Positions 47,006 to 56,587 of a DNA stretch of 64,000 bases are shown here, piece by piece. The translations under genes and the position numbers were made by a program. The notes below the pieces were generated by a model. It saw only the letters and a program-made list of their open reading frames with translations, did no database searches and was not told the DNA's origin. The stretch's first letter is position 1. Every line of letters starts with the position of its first letter. This DNA comes from Candidatus Anstonella stagnisolia (lineage in GTDB: Archaea; Micrarchaeota; Micrarchaeia; Anstonellales; Anstonellaceae). The stretch spans positions 386,086-450,085 of the forward strand of contig CABMCJ010000004.1 of the NCBI GenBank assembly GCA_902384585.1, given 5' to 3'.

Positions 47006-50000
47006 TTAGGATGCCTTGCTGTAGGGTTTGTATCCGAGCCATTCGTATATCTTCACTTCGCCCCCGGGCGTCTGGTAAACCTGCTTGAAGCCGGGCAGGT
47101 CGTTGAGGTAAAACGCGCGGTAGAGCGCGGAGTCGTAGAACTTGCCCTTGCGGTCCTCGTAGCCGCCAACTAGCGTGCCGTTTTGGCCCTGCCAGACCTT
47201 GTCATTGTTGTATACGGTAAAGTATACGTCGTAGTCCTGCTCGGATGAATACTGCTGCACGAATGCCTTGTTGAGCACGAGGTTGCCGTCCGCATCCTTG
47301 CGGTCAAGGTAGTATGTGCCAAGCCCGCGCCTTCCGTCCGCGAGGTTTATTGTTGCCATGCAGTATTCCTTCTTGAGCTGGCGGGCATCCCCCACGTAGT
47401 AGTCCACAAAGCCTACCACGCCGCTTATCTGCTGCGAGGGGGAAACAATGCATTTTTCGCGGCTTGTTTTCGGGACGTATATTGTCTCGAACATGTGCTC
47501 GAACTCGCATTTTGAGCTGCCCGGCCATACTTGCACCGTAGTCTGGTTGTCGCGGGCGCACGAGAGGTAGTTCAGCGCGCCGTATTTGCCGCCGAAGATG
47601 TTGCCGCTTGAAATGAGCTCCACGTCAAAGAGCGCGTATTTTGAGTCAAAGCGGTCCATTGCGTCTGCTATTTCCTGCGGGGTGCCGTCTATGTATGCAT
47701 GGGCTATTTCCTGTATCATGTCCTTGCGCGCATGCTCGTTGCGCAGCACCGCATTGCGCTCGCCAAAGAAATTTATCCAGTGCCCGTAATCCCACCAGGA
47801 GGTTATGCGCGAGCCGTTCTCTGTGTGCGAGCGTATCCACTCCATGGAATCCAGCCAGTAGGACGAGAGCATTGAGCAGCGCAACTGCGCGCCTGCAAGC
47901 TGGTCGCGGTCGGGGTTGGTGATGTTTGAAATCTGGGAGTACAGGCAAAGGCGGGGGTTGAACTGGTTCTCTATGCTTTCCGCGAACTTGGGGTTCGAGC
48001 CTGCGGCGCAAATGTCCGTGTCGGACTGGCCCATTGCCTTTATTTGTGCGCAAAGCTGCGCCATCTTTTCCATGCCGGCTCCTGTCGGGCTGTCCTGGTA
48101 GCGGGTGGAAAGCGAAGCAACAAGAAGCGGCTTTGCGACTGCGGAGCGCTCGTCCGCGAACTGGAAGAGCACGGTGGATGCGATGAGCACTATGCACACA
48201 GCGTAGGAAACCTTTGAAGCAAGGTGCCTGTCCTTTTTGAGCGTGAGGGCCAGGAGGAGCACTGCCTGCTCAACAAGCGCTACCGTGAGCACCATTGCAA
48301 GCGAGCCCACAAGCCCGAGGAACACGAGGTACTTTATCTTGTTTATGCCGATGTAGGCGATTGGGAAAATTATGAGCGCAAAAATAAGCGCGATTGCGCC
48401 CGCATTCCTGGAATCATCAGATGCACTTTCGGATTTTTTCCCAAAGCCCTGCAGGAAAAGCGAAAGGTAGGTTATGAGGGTGTAGAGGAATGCGCACATG
48501 AGTATGAGCAGGAAAAGGCTGGGCGTTTTCTCGCTAGTTTGCATGCCAAGCTGGAAGAAAAGGTTCACAATGAAATCTATGAGCTGGAAGAAGATGTTTG
48601 CAAGCAGGGAAAACGGGGCTGCGATTAATGAAAGCGCAAGCACAAAGAGCCAGCCGAGGATGCCCTGTATGTTCTGGGGCATGTTGCCAACGTCGCCCTG
48701 TGAAAGCGTCCTTCCTATGAAGCCTGTCTGGCTTTCAAAAGAGGCGCCGGACTGCCCCTGCTCTGCGATTGTGCGCTCAAGGGGCGAGGGGTAGGTTGCG
48801 GAGCCGGCATATGCGCCCACGTACGAGCGCACCATGCTGCCAACGGGCGAGAGGAAGAAAAGCAGGAGTGCAACCACCATAAGCGCGCCAAGCGCCTGCA
48901 GGCGCACTGTTTGCAAAGGCAGCATCCTGCCAAGGAAATAAAGCACGAATGAGGAGAGTATTGCGGCTGCGAGCACGAGAACGGATGTCTGGAACAGGCT
49001 GGGGGCAAGCACGCCGAGTATTGGGTAGGAGGGGGAAAGGTAAAGCGCCACCATGGAATTGGCAACTATTACGCCCGCAAAAACAAGCAGGTTGAGCTGC
49101 AGGAAAAACTCCTGGTAATTCCTTGCGCCCGACGTGAGGATGTGCTTTGCGAGCTGTGGCACTGACTGCTGGTGGTGCCCGTGGGACTCATGGTGCTTGT
49201 ATGCGAGGAACAGGCGCAGGGACTCAATTGGTATGAATGCGACTATCACGAGCATTATAACGTCCGCAAATGCGGAGCCTGTGACTGTTGCGAAAAATGC
49301 GAGCGCCGCAAAAAGCGCGATGCGTATGTCCTTGAGCTTTAATGCGGCTGCATATGCGCCAAAGAAGAACAGGACTGCAAAAAAGCCGTAGGGCTGCCCC
49401 TCTGCAACGCCTGCCTGCATTTTCAGTATGAGGGACGATGTGAATGCGAACAAGGCTGCTGCAAAAATGCCGTACCTCCTTCCAAGAAGCGAGGATGCGA
49501 GCAGGTATGCGCCAAAGCACATGAACATTGAGATAAACGGGGGGTAGAAGTTCGCTATTGTTGAAAAGAGGTAGCGCTCGTATGCGCCCCCTGCCGTGTA
49601 AAGGGAATACCACTGCGCCTCAAGGTAGGAATCAAGCGGGTGCGTGCGGTGCGAATATGTTATGCCAGGATTGAGCTTGTCAAACCATGCTGTTGTGTCG
49701 CTTGCGGGCGAGATGCCATCCTTTATTATTTCACCGCCGCTGTAGAGGTAGAAATACGGGTCAAGCTCGGAGTATACTGGCCCCCAGCTTTGAATGCGCA
49801 GCCAGAATGCAAGGAACATCAGGAGGAAAAGGAACACTGCGGGGGAATATTTTTTCACTGCATCAAAAATTTCAGCATGCGTTGAGATGGGAGGCATTTG
49901 AAGGGTTGGGATTTCAAGCATCTTGTCCTTTATGCACAAAGCAATGCCTATTATGAAAAGCGCAAAAATGTTTGCAAGCAGGAGCGGGAGGGAGAAATAA

Positions 50001-50188
50001 ATGCCGAGCATGCCCTCTGCCCACAGAAGGGCCGGGATGAGCATTGTGCCCGCGATAAAGCCGAATGGGAGCTTTTCGAACCACGCAAGCTTTGAGTTCC
50101 TCAAAAACCAGAGCGTGAGCGGGATGCAGGGCAGCATGGAAGAAAGCAATATTATCAGCATTAGCTTTAGCGGCTCAAAAACAAACAT
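47006..50188 (-). CDS. aglB: STT3-type oligosaccharyltransferase (AglB)
   Basis: A 1060-residue protein. About 13 membrane helices span the first 700 residues. The first acidic metal-binding loop is YSELDPYFYLYSGGEI (about 140-155). The C-terminal outer domain begins with the WWDYG signature in SRITSWWDYGHWINFFGERN near residue 800, which binds the +2 Ser/Thr of the sequon. This enzyme transfers a lipid-linked glycan to Asn in N-X-S/T. The start at 50188 follows GGGAGGTTATGAG. The sugar-activating enzymes lie directly downstream, and the cis-prenyltransferase that could make the carrier is at 52.2 kb. AglB is the archaeal name; the lipid carrier type is not known. Confidence 0.95.
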   Translation of the reverse strand: MFVFEPLKLMLIILLSSMLPCIPLTLWFLRNSKLAWFEKLPFGFIAGTMLIPALLWAEGMLGIYFSLPLLLANIFALFIIGIALCIKDKMLEIPTLQMPPISTHAEIFDAVKKYSPAVFLFLLMFLAFWLRIQSWGPVYSELDPYFYLYSGGEIIKDGISPASDTTAWFDKLNPGITYSHRTHPLDSYLEAQWYSLYTAGGAYERYLFSTIANFYPPFISMFMCFGAYLLASSLLGRRYGIFAAALFAFTSSLILKMQAGVAEGQPYGFFAVLFFFGAYAAALKLKDIRIALFAALAFFATVTGSAFADVIMLVIVAFIPIESLRLFLAYKHHESHGHHQQSVPQLAKHILTSGARNYQEFFLQLNLLVFAGVIVANSMVALYLSPSYPILGVLAPSLFQTSVLVLAAAILSSFVLYFLGRMLPLQTVRLQALGALMVVALLLFFLSPVGSMVRSYVGAYAGSATYPSPLERTIAEQGQSGASFESQTGFIGRTLSQGDVGNMPQNIQGILGWLFVLALSLIAAPFSLLANIFFQLIDFIVNLFFQLGMQTSEKTPSLFLLILMCAFLYTLITYLSLFLQGFGKKSESASDDSRNAGAIALIFALIIFPIAYIGINKIKYLVFLGLVGSLAMVLTVALVEQAVLLLALTLKKDRHLASKVSYAVCIVLIASTVLFQFADERSAVAKPLLVASLSTRYQDSPTGAGMEKMAQLCAQIKAMGQSDTDICAAGSNPKFAESIENQFNPRLCLYSQISNITNPDRDQLAGAQLRCSMLSSYWLDSMEWIRSHTENGSRITSWWDYGHWINFFGERNAVLRNEHARKDMIQEIAHAYIDGTPQEIADAMDRFDSKYALFDVELISSGNIFGGKYGALNYLSCARDNQTTVQVWPGSSKCEFEHMFETIYVPKTSREKCIVSPSQQISGVVGFVDYYVGDARQLKKEYCMATINLADGRRGLGTYYLDRKDADGNLVLNKAFVQQYSSEQDYDVYFTVYNNDKVWQGQNGTLVGGYEDRKGKFYDSALYRAFYLNDLPGFKQVYQTPGGEVKIYEWLGYKPYSKAS

Positions 50189-50262
50189 CTCATAACCTCC
50201 CAAGGGGTTAGCTTGCGTGCCGAAGTATATAAAACTAACGCGCAAACAAACATGCATGAATT

Positions 50263-51423
50263 ATGCGGGCGAAGCCAAAGCAGGCAAGGGTTGCGCGGGC
50301 GCAAAACTGCTGGGATAAAAAAAACTGCGGGGACATGGTTATGTTTGATGTGCACATAGTGGGGGCTGGGCCGGCCGGGAGCTTTTGCGCGGTTGCCGCG
50401 CTAAAGCGCGGGAAAAGCGTGCTTGTGAGCGAGGAGCACGCGCGCATAGGGGAGCCCGTGCACTGCTCAGGGCTTGTTTCGCAAAGCGGGCTTGAGGAGA
50501 TGCGCGAAGTCGTGGATTACAGGAGGATTGCGCTGAACCGCATAGAGAGCGCGACTATTTTTTGCGGCAGCGAGCACGTGAGGCTAAAGCCGAAAAAGGC
50601 AAAGGCAATCCTCATAGACAGGGGGGAGTTTGACAGGATGGCGGCGCAAAGGGCGCAGTCTGCAGGCGCGAAATTCGAGCTTGGGAAAAAGATAAGCAGG
50701 CTGGAGCAGCTGCAAAGCGAATGCATAGTGGGCGCGGACGGGCCGGCTTCCGAAATTGCGCGGCTTTTCCATTTCCCAAAAATAAAAAGGGCGGTTTCCG
50801 CATACCAGGCTGACTATGAATGCGGGATACAGGAGGTGCACGATGCAAAGCTGTACATTTCCCCCTCGCATTTCCCAGGGTTTTTCGGATGGATGATACC
50901 GATAGATGAGGGGCATGCGAAAATCGGGTTTGCAGTAAAGCCAGGGGCATCCCCCAAAAAGGCATTTGGGGAAATCCTGCACGGGATTGGGGCAAAAAAG
51001 CCCGCAAACGAATTTGGCGCGCTCATTCCCATAGAAGTGAGGAAAAAAACAGCAGGGGAATTTGGGAAGAGACGGGTATTCCTTGCAGGGGATGCTGCCG
51101 GGCAGGTGAAGGCTACTACCGGAGGGGGCATATATTTTGGGGCAAGCTGCGGAAAGCTTGCAGGGGAACTTTGCCCAAATGCGCATGCGTATGAGAGGGA
51201 GTGGAGAAGGGAATACGGGAAAGACCTGCAAATGCATGCGCTTTTAAGGAAAGTGATGGACATACCTGATGAGAGGATTGTGGATGCACTCCTCTTTGCA
51301 TTCAAGGGGGGCATGCTGGACAGGTTCATAAGCGAGCATGCGCAGATGGACAGGTGGGGGGACCTTGCAGGGCTTGATGCGCTTGGAGCGTACCTGAAGA
51401 TGCTTGCGGGCGGGAAAAATTGA
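50263..51423 (+). CDS. Geranylgeranyl reductase family protein
   Basis: A 386-residue FAD-dependent enzyme, or 362/360 residues if the ATG at 50335 or 50341 is used. The Rossmann motif is FDVHIVGAGPAGSFCAVAAL; the family also shows HCSGLVS and FLAGDAAGQVKATTGGGIYF near residue 300. It saturates the isoprenoid chains of archaeal membrane lipids. A TATA box TATATAAAA at 50225-50233 predicts a transcript starting near the ATG at 50263, so the 24-residue basic extension may be real, although the family normally begins at the Rossmann strand. It is divergent from STT3 and heads a run of plus-strand genes. Confidence 0.9.
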   Translation: MRAKPKQARVARAQNCWDKKNCGDMVMFDVHIVGAGPAGSFCAVAALKRGKSVLVSEEHARIGEPVHCSGLVSQSGLEEMREVVDYRRIALNRIESATIFCGSEHVRLKPKKAKAILIDRGEFDRMAAQRAQSAGAKFELGKKISRLEQLQSECIVGADGPASEIARLFHFPKIKRAVSAYQADYECGIQEVHDAKLYISPSHFPGFFGWMIPIDEGHAKIGFAVKPGASPKKAFGEILHGIGAKKPANEFGALIPIEVRKKTAGEFGKRRVFLAGDAAGQVKATTGGGIYFGASCGKLAGELCPNAHAYEREWRREYGKDLQMHALLRKVMDIPDERIVDALLFAFKGGMLDRFISEHAQMDRWGDLAGLDALGAYLKMLAGGKN

Positions 51424-51442
51424 AGGCGGGCGGTTGGTAAAA

Positions 51443-52111
51443 ATGAAAATTGATTTCCATGCGCACACGCACTTTTCAAAGGATTGCCTGTCGGACGTGC
51501 GCAAGGTGCTGCAAAGGGCAGTTGAGGAAGGGATGGGCGGGATTGCAATTACGGACCATGAGACGGTTGAGGGGGCGCTTCTTGCAAGGGAAATAGCAGG
51601 GCAGGACGGGATGCCGCTCCTTGTAATAGTGGGGGAGGAAATAAGGACCCCGCACGGGGAAATAATGGGGCTTTTTCTCAAGAGGACGATAGGGGCATGC
51701 AGCGTTTCAAGAGCGCTATTGGAAATAAGGAAGCAGGGCGGTATTGCAAGCATACCGCACCCCTTTGACAGCATGCGCGGCTCTGCACTGCACCCAAAAT
51801 GGCTTTCCAAAAAGGAGGTTGGGCAGCTGCATGCGATTGAGGTTTTCAATGCGCGGGCGGCGCTTCCTTCAATGAACCAAAGCGCGCTGGAATTCGCAGC
51901 CGGACACAATCTTGCGCAGCTTGGCGGCTCGGACGCACACACGCTTGGGGAAATAGGGGCTGCATATACTATTGTGAATGCGAAGGATGAGAAGGGGGTG
52001 CGGGATGCGATTTTTAAGCGGAAAACAAAGGTTGAGGGGGCGCTTTCAAGCCCGCTCGTGCATTTGCACTCAAGGTATGCGTCATTAAGGAAAAAAATGC
52101 TGGGGGATTGA
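51443..52111 (+). CDS. PHP-domain phosphoesterase
   Basis: A 222-residue PHP-family protein. The metal ligands appear as DFHAHTHFSKDCLSD (start), AITDHETVEGALLA, VGEEIRTPHGEIMGLFL, IASIPHPFDSMRG and QLGGSDAHTLGEIG. This set of His, Asp and Glu residues defines the trinuclear metal site of PHP phosphatases (related to histidinol phosphatase and the 3'-5' oligonucleotide phosphatases). The exact substrate is unknown. The ATG at 51443 follows TTGGTAA; the stop of the reductase gene lies 19 bases upstream, suggesting one operon. The 3' flank contains two similar GC-rich segments. Confidence 0.9.
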   Translation: MKIDFHAHTHFSKDCLSDVRKVLQRAVEEGMGGIAITDHETVEGALLAREIAGQDGMPLLVIVGEEIRTPHGEIMGLFLKRTIGACSVSRALLEIRKQGGIASIPHPFDSMRGSALHPKWLSKKEVGQLHAIEVFNARAALPSMNQSALEFAAGHNLAQLGGSDAHTLGEIGAAYTIVNAKDEKGVRDAIFKRKTKVEGALSSPLVHLHSRYASLRKKMLGD

Positions 52112-52114
52112 GCG

Positions 52115-52192
52115 GGCGCACGCGCCTGAAGGAAAAATAATGGGGCGGGCGCCCGGCGCAAAGCGTGCGCCTGAGGGAAAAAAATAATAAGA
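52115..52192 (+). repeat. Imperfect direct repeat in the gap before uppS
   Basis: GCGGGCGCACGCGCCTGA, then AGGAAAAATAATG, is followed by a longer version (GCGGGCGCCC, then GTGCGCCTGAGGGAAAAA) with a 10-base insertion. No frame or promoter is visible. It resembles the 3' echoes seen after other genes. Confidence 0.4.
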
Positions 52193-52211
52193 TAGGATGG
52201 GAAGTGGGAGC

Positions 52212-52895
52212 ATGAAGCCGTATCACATAGCAATTATACCTGACGGGAATCGGCGGTGGGCAAAGAAAAAAGGGATAGACAAGAGGAAGGGCTATGAGAT
52301 TGGGATTAGGCACATAGGGGACGTCCTGAAATGGTGCAGGCAGAAAAAAATACGCATGCTTTCCATGTGGGGCTTTTCAACTGAGAACTTCAAGCGCCCA
52401 AAAGACGAGGTCGGGGCGCTTTTTGAGCTTTTTGAAAGCAACCTCATGAAGATTTTGGAGGAGGGCAAGGAAAGTTACCGCAAATACAAGGTGCGCGTGA
52501 GGTTTATTGGAAGAAAAGACCTATTTCCGCGCGAGATACGCGAAAAGCTTGAGGCTGTTGAGAGGAAAACCGAAAAGAACGACAAATATTTTTTCAACGT
52601 GTTCCTGGGATATGGGGGCAGGCAGGAAATACTGGATGCGGTGAACGCTGCTGTAAAGAGGGGAAGGCGCGTGGATGAGAAGGAATTTGAGAAGCTCCTG
52701 TATACCAGTGAGATACCGGAACCAGACATGGTGATAAGGACATCCGGTGAGCAGAGGGTGAGCGGGTTCCTCCCATGGCAGGCTGCATATTCGGAATGGT
52801 ATTTTTCCCCAAAGCTTTGGCCTGATTTTTCCAGGAAGGACTTTTTTGATGCGCTTGGGGAATATGCGAGGAGGAAGAGAAGGTACGGGAAATAG
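52212..52895 (+). CDS. uppS: cis-Prenyltransferase (undecaprenyl/polyprenyl diphosphate synthase)
   Basis: A 227-residue protein. It has the family signature HIAIIPDGNRRWAKKKGI with catalytic Asp11, then MWGFSTENFKRP, and the C-terminal PDMVIRTSGEQRVSGFLPWQ followed by SEWYF. It extends an allylic diphosphate with Z-units to make the long lipid that carries glycans for N-glycosylation. The start is the ATG at 52212 behind AGTGGGAG. In this window it is the enzyme expected to supply STT3 with its dolichol-like carrier. Confidence 0.95.
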   Translation: MKPYHIAIIPDGNRRWAKKKGIDKRKGYEIGIRHIGDVLKWCRQKKIRMLSMWGFSTENFKRPKDEVGALFELFESNLMKILEEGKESYRKYKVRVRFIGRKDLFPREIREKLEAVERKTEKNDKYFFNVFLGYGGRQEILDAVNAAVKRGRRVDEKEFEKLLYTSEIPEPDMVIRTSGEQRVSGFLPWQAAYSEWYFSPKLWPDFSRKDFFDALGEYARRKRRYGK

Positions 52896-52909
52896 CGGGC
52901 GTGGCGCGC

Positions 52910-53254
52910 ATGATAACCAATAAGGCGAATGGGAAAAAAATCAATGCGCCTTATGAAATTGCGGACACTTTTGAGGCAAGGGCAAGCGGGCTCATGTTTG
53001 CACCCGCCCCAAAGTGCATACTTTTCAAGTTTGAAAAAAATGGGAACTACCCCATACATTCCCTCTTTGTGTTCTTTGAATTTGATGCGGTTTACCTTGA
53101 TGCGAATATGCGCGCTGTGGAGATTTTTGAGAAGGTTGCGCCTTTCCAGCCTTTCATATCGCCAAAAAAGGACGCGCTTTTTTTGCTTGAGACCCCGATG
53201 GGGTACGTGAAGAGGCTTGGGATAAAAACAGGGGACAAGCTGGAATTGAAGTGA
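52910..53254 (+). CDS. DUF192 family protein
   Basis: A 114-residue protein of the DUF192 family. It shows DTFEARASGLMFAPAPK, HSLFVFFEFDAVYLD, and FLLETPMGYVKRLGIKTGD near the C-terminus. Family members are small beta-rich proteins, often exported; this one has no clear signal peptide. The function is unknown. The ATG at 52910 is chosen; an in-frame GTG at 52901 is the alternative. The gene lies 14 bases downstream of uppS on the same strand. Confidence 0.88.
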   Translation: MITNKANGKKINAPYEIADTFEARASGLMFAPAPKCILFKFEKNGNYPIHSLFVFFEFDAVYLDANMRAVEIFEKVAPFQPFISPKKDALFLLETPMGYVKRLGIKTGDKLELK

Positions 53255-53336
53255 ACAAAACTATCTGGAAAAATCCGGTTGGAAGGGAAAGCGGGGCTTG
53301 GAAGCGGGAACTGAAAACTGGGGGCTTGGGACTTTT

Positions 53337-54701
53337 ATGGGCAAAAGCGGGCTTGGCTGGAAAGTGAGGGCAAAAGCCGAGTACAAGGTCGCTCTGCCGC
53401 AGCTTTCCGAGGATGAGGAAAAGGCAGTGCTGGACATATCTTCCCTTTTTTGCGCGCAGTCGCAGAAGCGGGAGATTGGAAGCGGGGAAGAGGCATTTGG
53501 GTGCATAGAAAAATTGTGCGAGGGGTATTGCGAGGAAAACTCCATTGAGCTGGATGCGCAGCAGAAAAAATACATCCCAAAAATGGCGTATTTGCACACG
53601 TACGCGAACTGCTTTTTGGACGAGCTGCTTGCTGATGCAAAGCTTGAGGAGATTGCGATTTGCGGGATTGGAAAGCCCGCATACGTATATGTAAGGGGGG
53701 AAGGCTGGAAGGAAACGAACTGCAGCTTTGAGGGGGCTGCGGAATTTTGCGCGTGCGTGAACAAGCTTGGGAGAAGCGCAGGGAAGCGGGTGAGCGCGCA
53801 AACCCCGAAAATAAACGCCGCGCTCCCTGACGGCTCGCGCATGCATGCTGCAATACCGCCGGTATGCGAGTATTCCCTTACAATAAGGAAATTCCGTGCG
53901 GAGCCTTTTTGCATGCACGAGCTTGGGAAGAACGGGACTGCGAGCTTTTCCTGCCTTGCATTCCTGTGGGCTGCGATGCAGGCCGAGCTTTCCGTGCTTG
54001 TTGTCGGGAATACTGCGAGTGGGAAAACCACAACCCTTAATTCGCTTTTTTCCTTTGTGCCAAAAAACGAGCGCGTGATAATTGCTGAGGACACTGCGGA
54101 GATAAATTTGCCGCACGCGCACGTTGTGAGGCTGCTCTCAAACGAGGAGAGCGGGATTGGGATGAACGAAATCATACGCGACAGCCTGCGCATGAGGCCG
54201 GATAGGCTTGTTGTGGGGGAAGTGCGCTCGCCAAAAGAGGTTGAGGCGTTCATGGAAACGGTTCTTTGCGGGCAGGGAAAGGGAAGCTATGCGACGTTCC
54301 ATGCGCAAAGCGGAAATGATGCGCTCCTTAGGCTTCGCATGCTGGGTGCAATGCAATCGGACATCCCTTCCATTGACCTTGTGCTTGTGCAGCGGAGGAT
54401 GGAAACCTACGACCTGAAGAAGAGAAGCAGCGCGCAAAGCCGCAAAATACGCGAGGTGTGCGAGATAAGGGAGGGGGGAGTGCCTTTGTGCGTTCCGATT
54501 TTTTCATTGCAGGATGGGGAGCTCGTGCGCACGAAAAACAAATCCCTTGCGCTTGGGAAAATTTCCGAATGCTTTGGGTGTTCGCAGGAGGAGCTTGGAA
54601 AAGAGATGAAAAAGCGCGAGGAGTTCCTGCGGGAAATGGGGAAGAGGAAAATCTCGTTTTTGGAAAGCTTTGGGCAGATACAGAAATTCATGCTGAAATG
54701 A
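53337..54701 (+). CDS. tadA: Type II/IV secretion ATPase (TadA/ArlI-like)
   Basis: A 454-residue hexameric ATPase. Walker A is GNTASGKT (224-231). The Asp box is VIIAEDTAEINLP (about 247-259), Walker B DRLVVGEVRSPKE (289-301), and the His box SYATFHAQSG (317-326). It powers assembly of an archaeal pilus or archaellum-like filament. A TTG at 53298 gives a longer frame, but the ATG at 53337 suits the family. The TadC gene lies 18 bases downstream. No prepilin with a class III signal or prepilin peptidase is seen in the window. Confidence 0.93.
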   Translation: MGKSGLGWKVRAKAEYKVALPQLSEDEEKAVLDISSLFCAQSQKREIGSGEEAFGCIEKLCEGYCEENSIELDAQQKKYIPKMAYLHTYANCFLDELLADAKLEEIAICGIGKPAYVYVRGEGWKETNCSFEGAAEFCACVNKLGRSAGKRVSAQTPKINAALPDGSRMHAAIPPVCEYSLTIRKFRAEPFCMHELGKNGTASFSCLAFLWAAMQAELSVLVVGNTASGKTTTLNSLFSFVPKNERVIIAEDTAEINLPHAHVVRLLSNEESGIGMNEIIRDSLRMRPDRLVVGEVRSPKEVEAFMETVLCGQGKGSYATFHAQSGNDALLRLRMLGAMQSDIPSIDLVLVQRRMETYDLKKRSSAQSRKIREVCEIREGGVPLCVPIFSLQDGELVRTKNKSLALGKISECFGCSQEELGKEMKKREEFLREMGKRKISFLESFGQIQKFMLK

Positions 54702-54719
54702 AATCCAAATGGGTGGGGT

Positions 54720-56432
54720 ATGGGAGCCTTTGCGCAGATTGCAAATGCAATGCCTGCAGGCTTTTTCCAGAAAGGGAAGCTTGCGCAAACAGAGGAGGAC
54801 TTGCGCTGCGCTGGAATGGAACTTGGGGCAAAAGAATTCCTTTGCGCATGCTTTTTCATCCCGCTCCTTCTTCTGCCTCTTTTTTTCATTGTGCTTGCGG
54901 TCTTTTTGAAGGACGTTTTTCTTTCTTGTGCGCTTGCACTACTTTTGTTTGCGGCTTTTTACCTTTTGCTTGTGCGCGTGCCTTCGTTTGTTGCGAAAAA
55001 AAGGGCGGACGAGGAGGAGGCGGATTTGCCGCTTTCCCTTGGGGCAATGGCGATTTATATTGACTTGAAAATGCCTTTTGAAAAAGCACTTGAGGCGCTT
55101 GCAAAAGACAAATATGCGTTCTCGCGCCACGTGCGAGGGGTGCTATCCTCTGTGAAGCTTGGGGGGAGCGTGCAGGGGGCGCTTTTTGCGCGGGCGGCTT
55201 ATACGCGCTCGTCCTTTTGCAAGAGGGCGCTTGCACAGCTTGCGCTTTGCTATGAGGGGGAGGGGAGTTCCGAGAGCCTGCGCAGGCTTGCGGAGGAGGC
55301 GGGAATTTCCGCAGGCGCAAAAACGCGCGAGTTCGCATCCAAAATGTCCTTCCTTGCGCTCCTCTTTATTGCGGTAAGCGCGCTTGCTCCGTCCTTTTTT
55401 GCGATTTTCCTCCTCATTGCGGGAAAATTCCTTTTCCTTGAGGTTAGCGCGGCGCAGGTGTGGGTCATGTATGCGCTCGTCTTCCCGCTTGGGTGCGCGC
55501 TTGTGCTTGGGATAATATATGCGAGCGCGCCGTGCGCAATCGGGGGGAGGCAGGAAATCGGGATTGGGATGGAAATTGGGGGGAGAAGGCTTGGGTGGAA
55601 AGAGAGCGTTGCGCTTTTTGCGCTGTGCATGCTGCCTCTCTTGTGCACGCTTCTCTTTTATGCGCAAATTTGGGCGGTTGGGATGTGCGCGCTTGTTGCG
55701 GCTTTCCCGTTTTGGGCGTATTTTTCGCCCCTGTATGCGGGATGGAGGAAAGAGGAGGAGCTTGAGAAAGCGCTGCCCGATGCGCTATTTCATGCATCCT
55801 CCATGCTCAAGGGAAGCAGCATGGAAAAAATAATCGCTGCGCTTGCAGGGGGGAATTATGGGGGGCTTTCTGAGAAATTTTCTGAGGCAAAGAGGCAGGT
55901 GCAGACAGGGGCAAGCGTTGCAAGCGCGCTTGGGAACGTGCAAAAAGGCGCGAACTCGCTTCTTTTCTCAAGGTTTTGCAGCCTGCTTTTGCAGGCGTAT
56001 TATACAGGGGCGGACATGAAAATTGCGCTTAGGAGGGCTGCAAGCGACATGCTGGAGAACTTTGCGCTTGTGCGCGAGAGGGCTGCCGCGCTCTCCATGC
56101 AGAAATACACGCTGTTCTTTGGCGGCGCGATAATTGTGCCCGTGCTTCTTGGGAGCGTGCTTAGGATTTCACTTGCGCTCTCAGGAGGGGCGTTCTCTGG
56201 CGTGGAAATGTTTGGGGAAGGATTTGCTGCGGATAACCCGTCCATTGAAACTGCAATCGTGCCTGCGCTGCATGTGTACCTTGCGCTCTTTGCGCTTTTT
56301 TGCAGCATCCTCTTCGGGGTTTTTGAGGGAAGAAGCGCGCAGGCGCTGCTGTATTTTGCAATATTGCTGCCGGTTTCTCAAATGCTTTTTGTGCTCTCTT
56401 ATTCGGTTAATTTGGTTGGGATGGTTGTTTAG
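54720..56432 (+). CDS. tadC: Type II secretion F-domain membrane platform protein (TadC-like)
   Basis: A 570-residue protein with two T2SF domains and about eight to nine membrane helices. The first domain contains EADLPLSLGAMAIYIDLKMP and FEKALEALAK, and the second contains EKALPDALFHASSMLKGSSM and MEKIIAALAGG; each is followed by FSRFCSLLLQAYYTGADM or the equivalent. The N-terminal 45 residues are amphipathic. It is the membrane platform on which the TadA ATPase acts, and the two genes are 18 bases apart. The doubled T2SF arrangement is typical of archaeal pilus systems. Confidence 0.92.
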   Translation: MGAFAQIANAMPAGFFQKGKLAQTEEDLRCAGMELGAKEFLCACFFIPLLLLPLFFIVLAVFLKDVFLSCALALLLFAAFYLLLVRVPSFVAKKRADEEEADLPLSLGAMAIYIDLKMPFEKALEALAKDKYAFSRHVRGVLSSVKLGGSVQGALFARAAYTRSSFCKRALAQLALCYEGEGSSESLRRLAEEAGISAGAKTREFASKMSFLALLFIAVSALAPSFFAIFLLIAGKFLFLEVSAAQVWVMYALVFPLGCALVLGIIYASAPCAIGGRQEIGIGMEIGGRRLGWKESVALFALCMLPLLCTLLFYAQIWAVGMCALVAAFPFWAYFSPLYAGWRKEEELEKALPDALFHASSMLKGSSMEKIIAALAGGNYGGLSEKFSEAKRQVQTGASVASALGNVQKGANSLLFSRFCSLLLQAYYTGADMKIALRRAASDMLENFALVRERAAALSMQKYTLFFGGAIIVPVLLGSVLRISLALSGGAFSGVEMFGEGFAADNPSIETAIVPALHVYLALFALFCSILFGVFEGRSAQALLYFAILLPVSQMLFVLSYSVNLVGMVV

Positions 56433-56587
56433 GGGCTCACCCCGATGCCCAAAGTATTAAAAAGGGGAATAGCACCCATATTAGCAAAGGAAGTGCAGCT
56501 TCTTTTGCAGATGAAGAACGGAATTCCGGAACGGAAAAGACGATTTTTCTTTGACAAATTTAGCTGCCTTAAATGGAGGAGAAGACA

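Noticed and set aside
50263-50340. Extra upstream ORF before the geranylgeranyl reductase
   Set aside because: It is in frame with the enzyme and is better read as a possible N-terminal extension from the promoter-proximal ATG.
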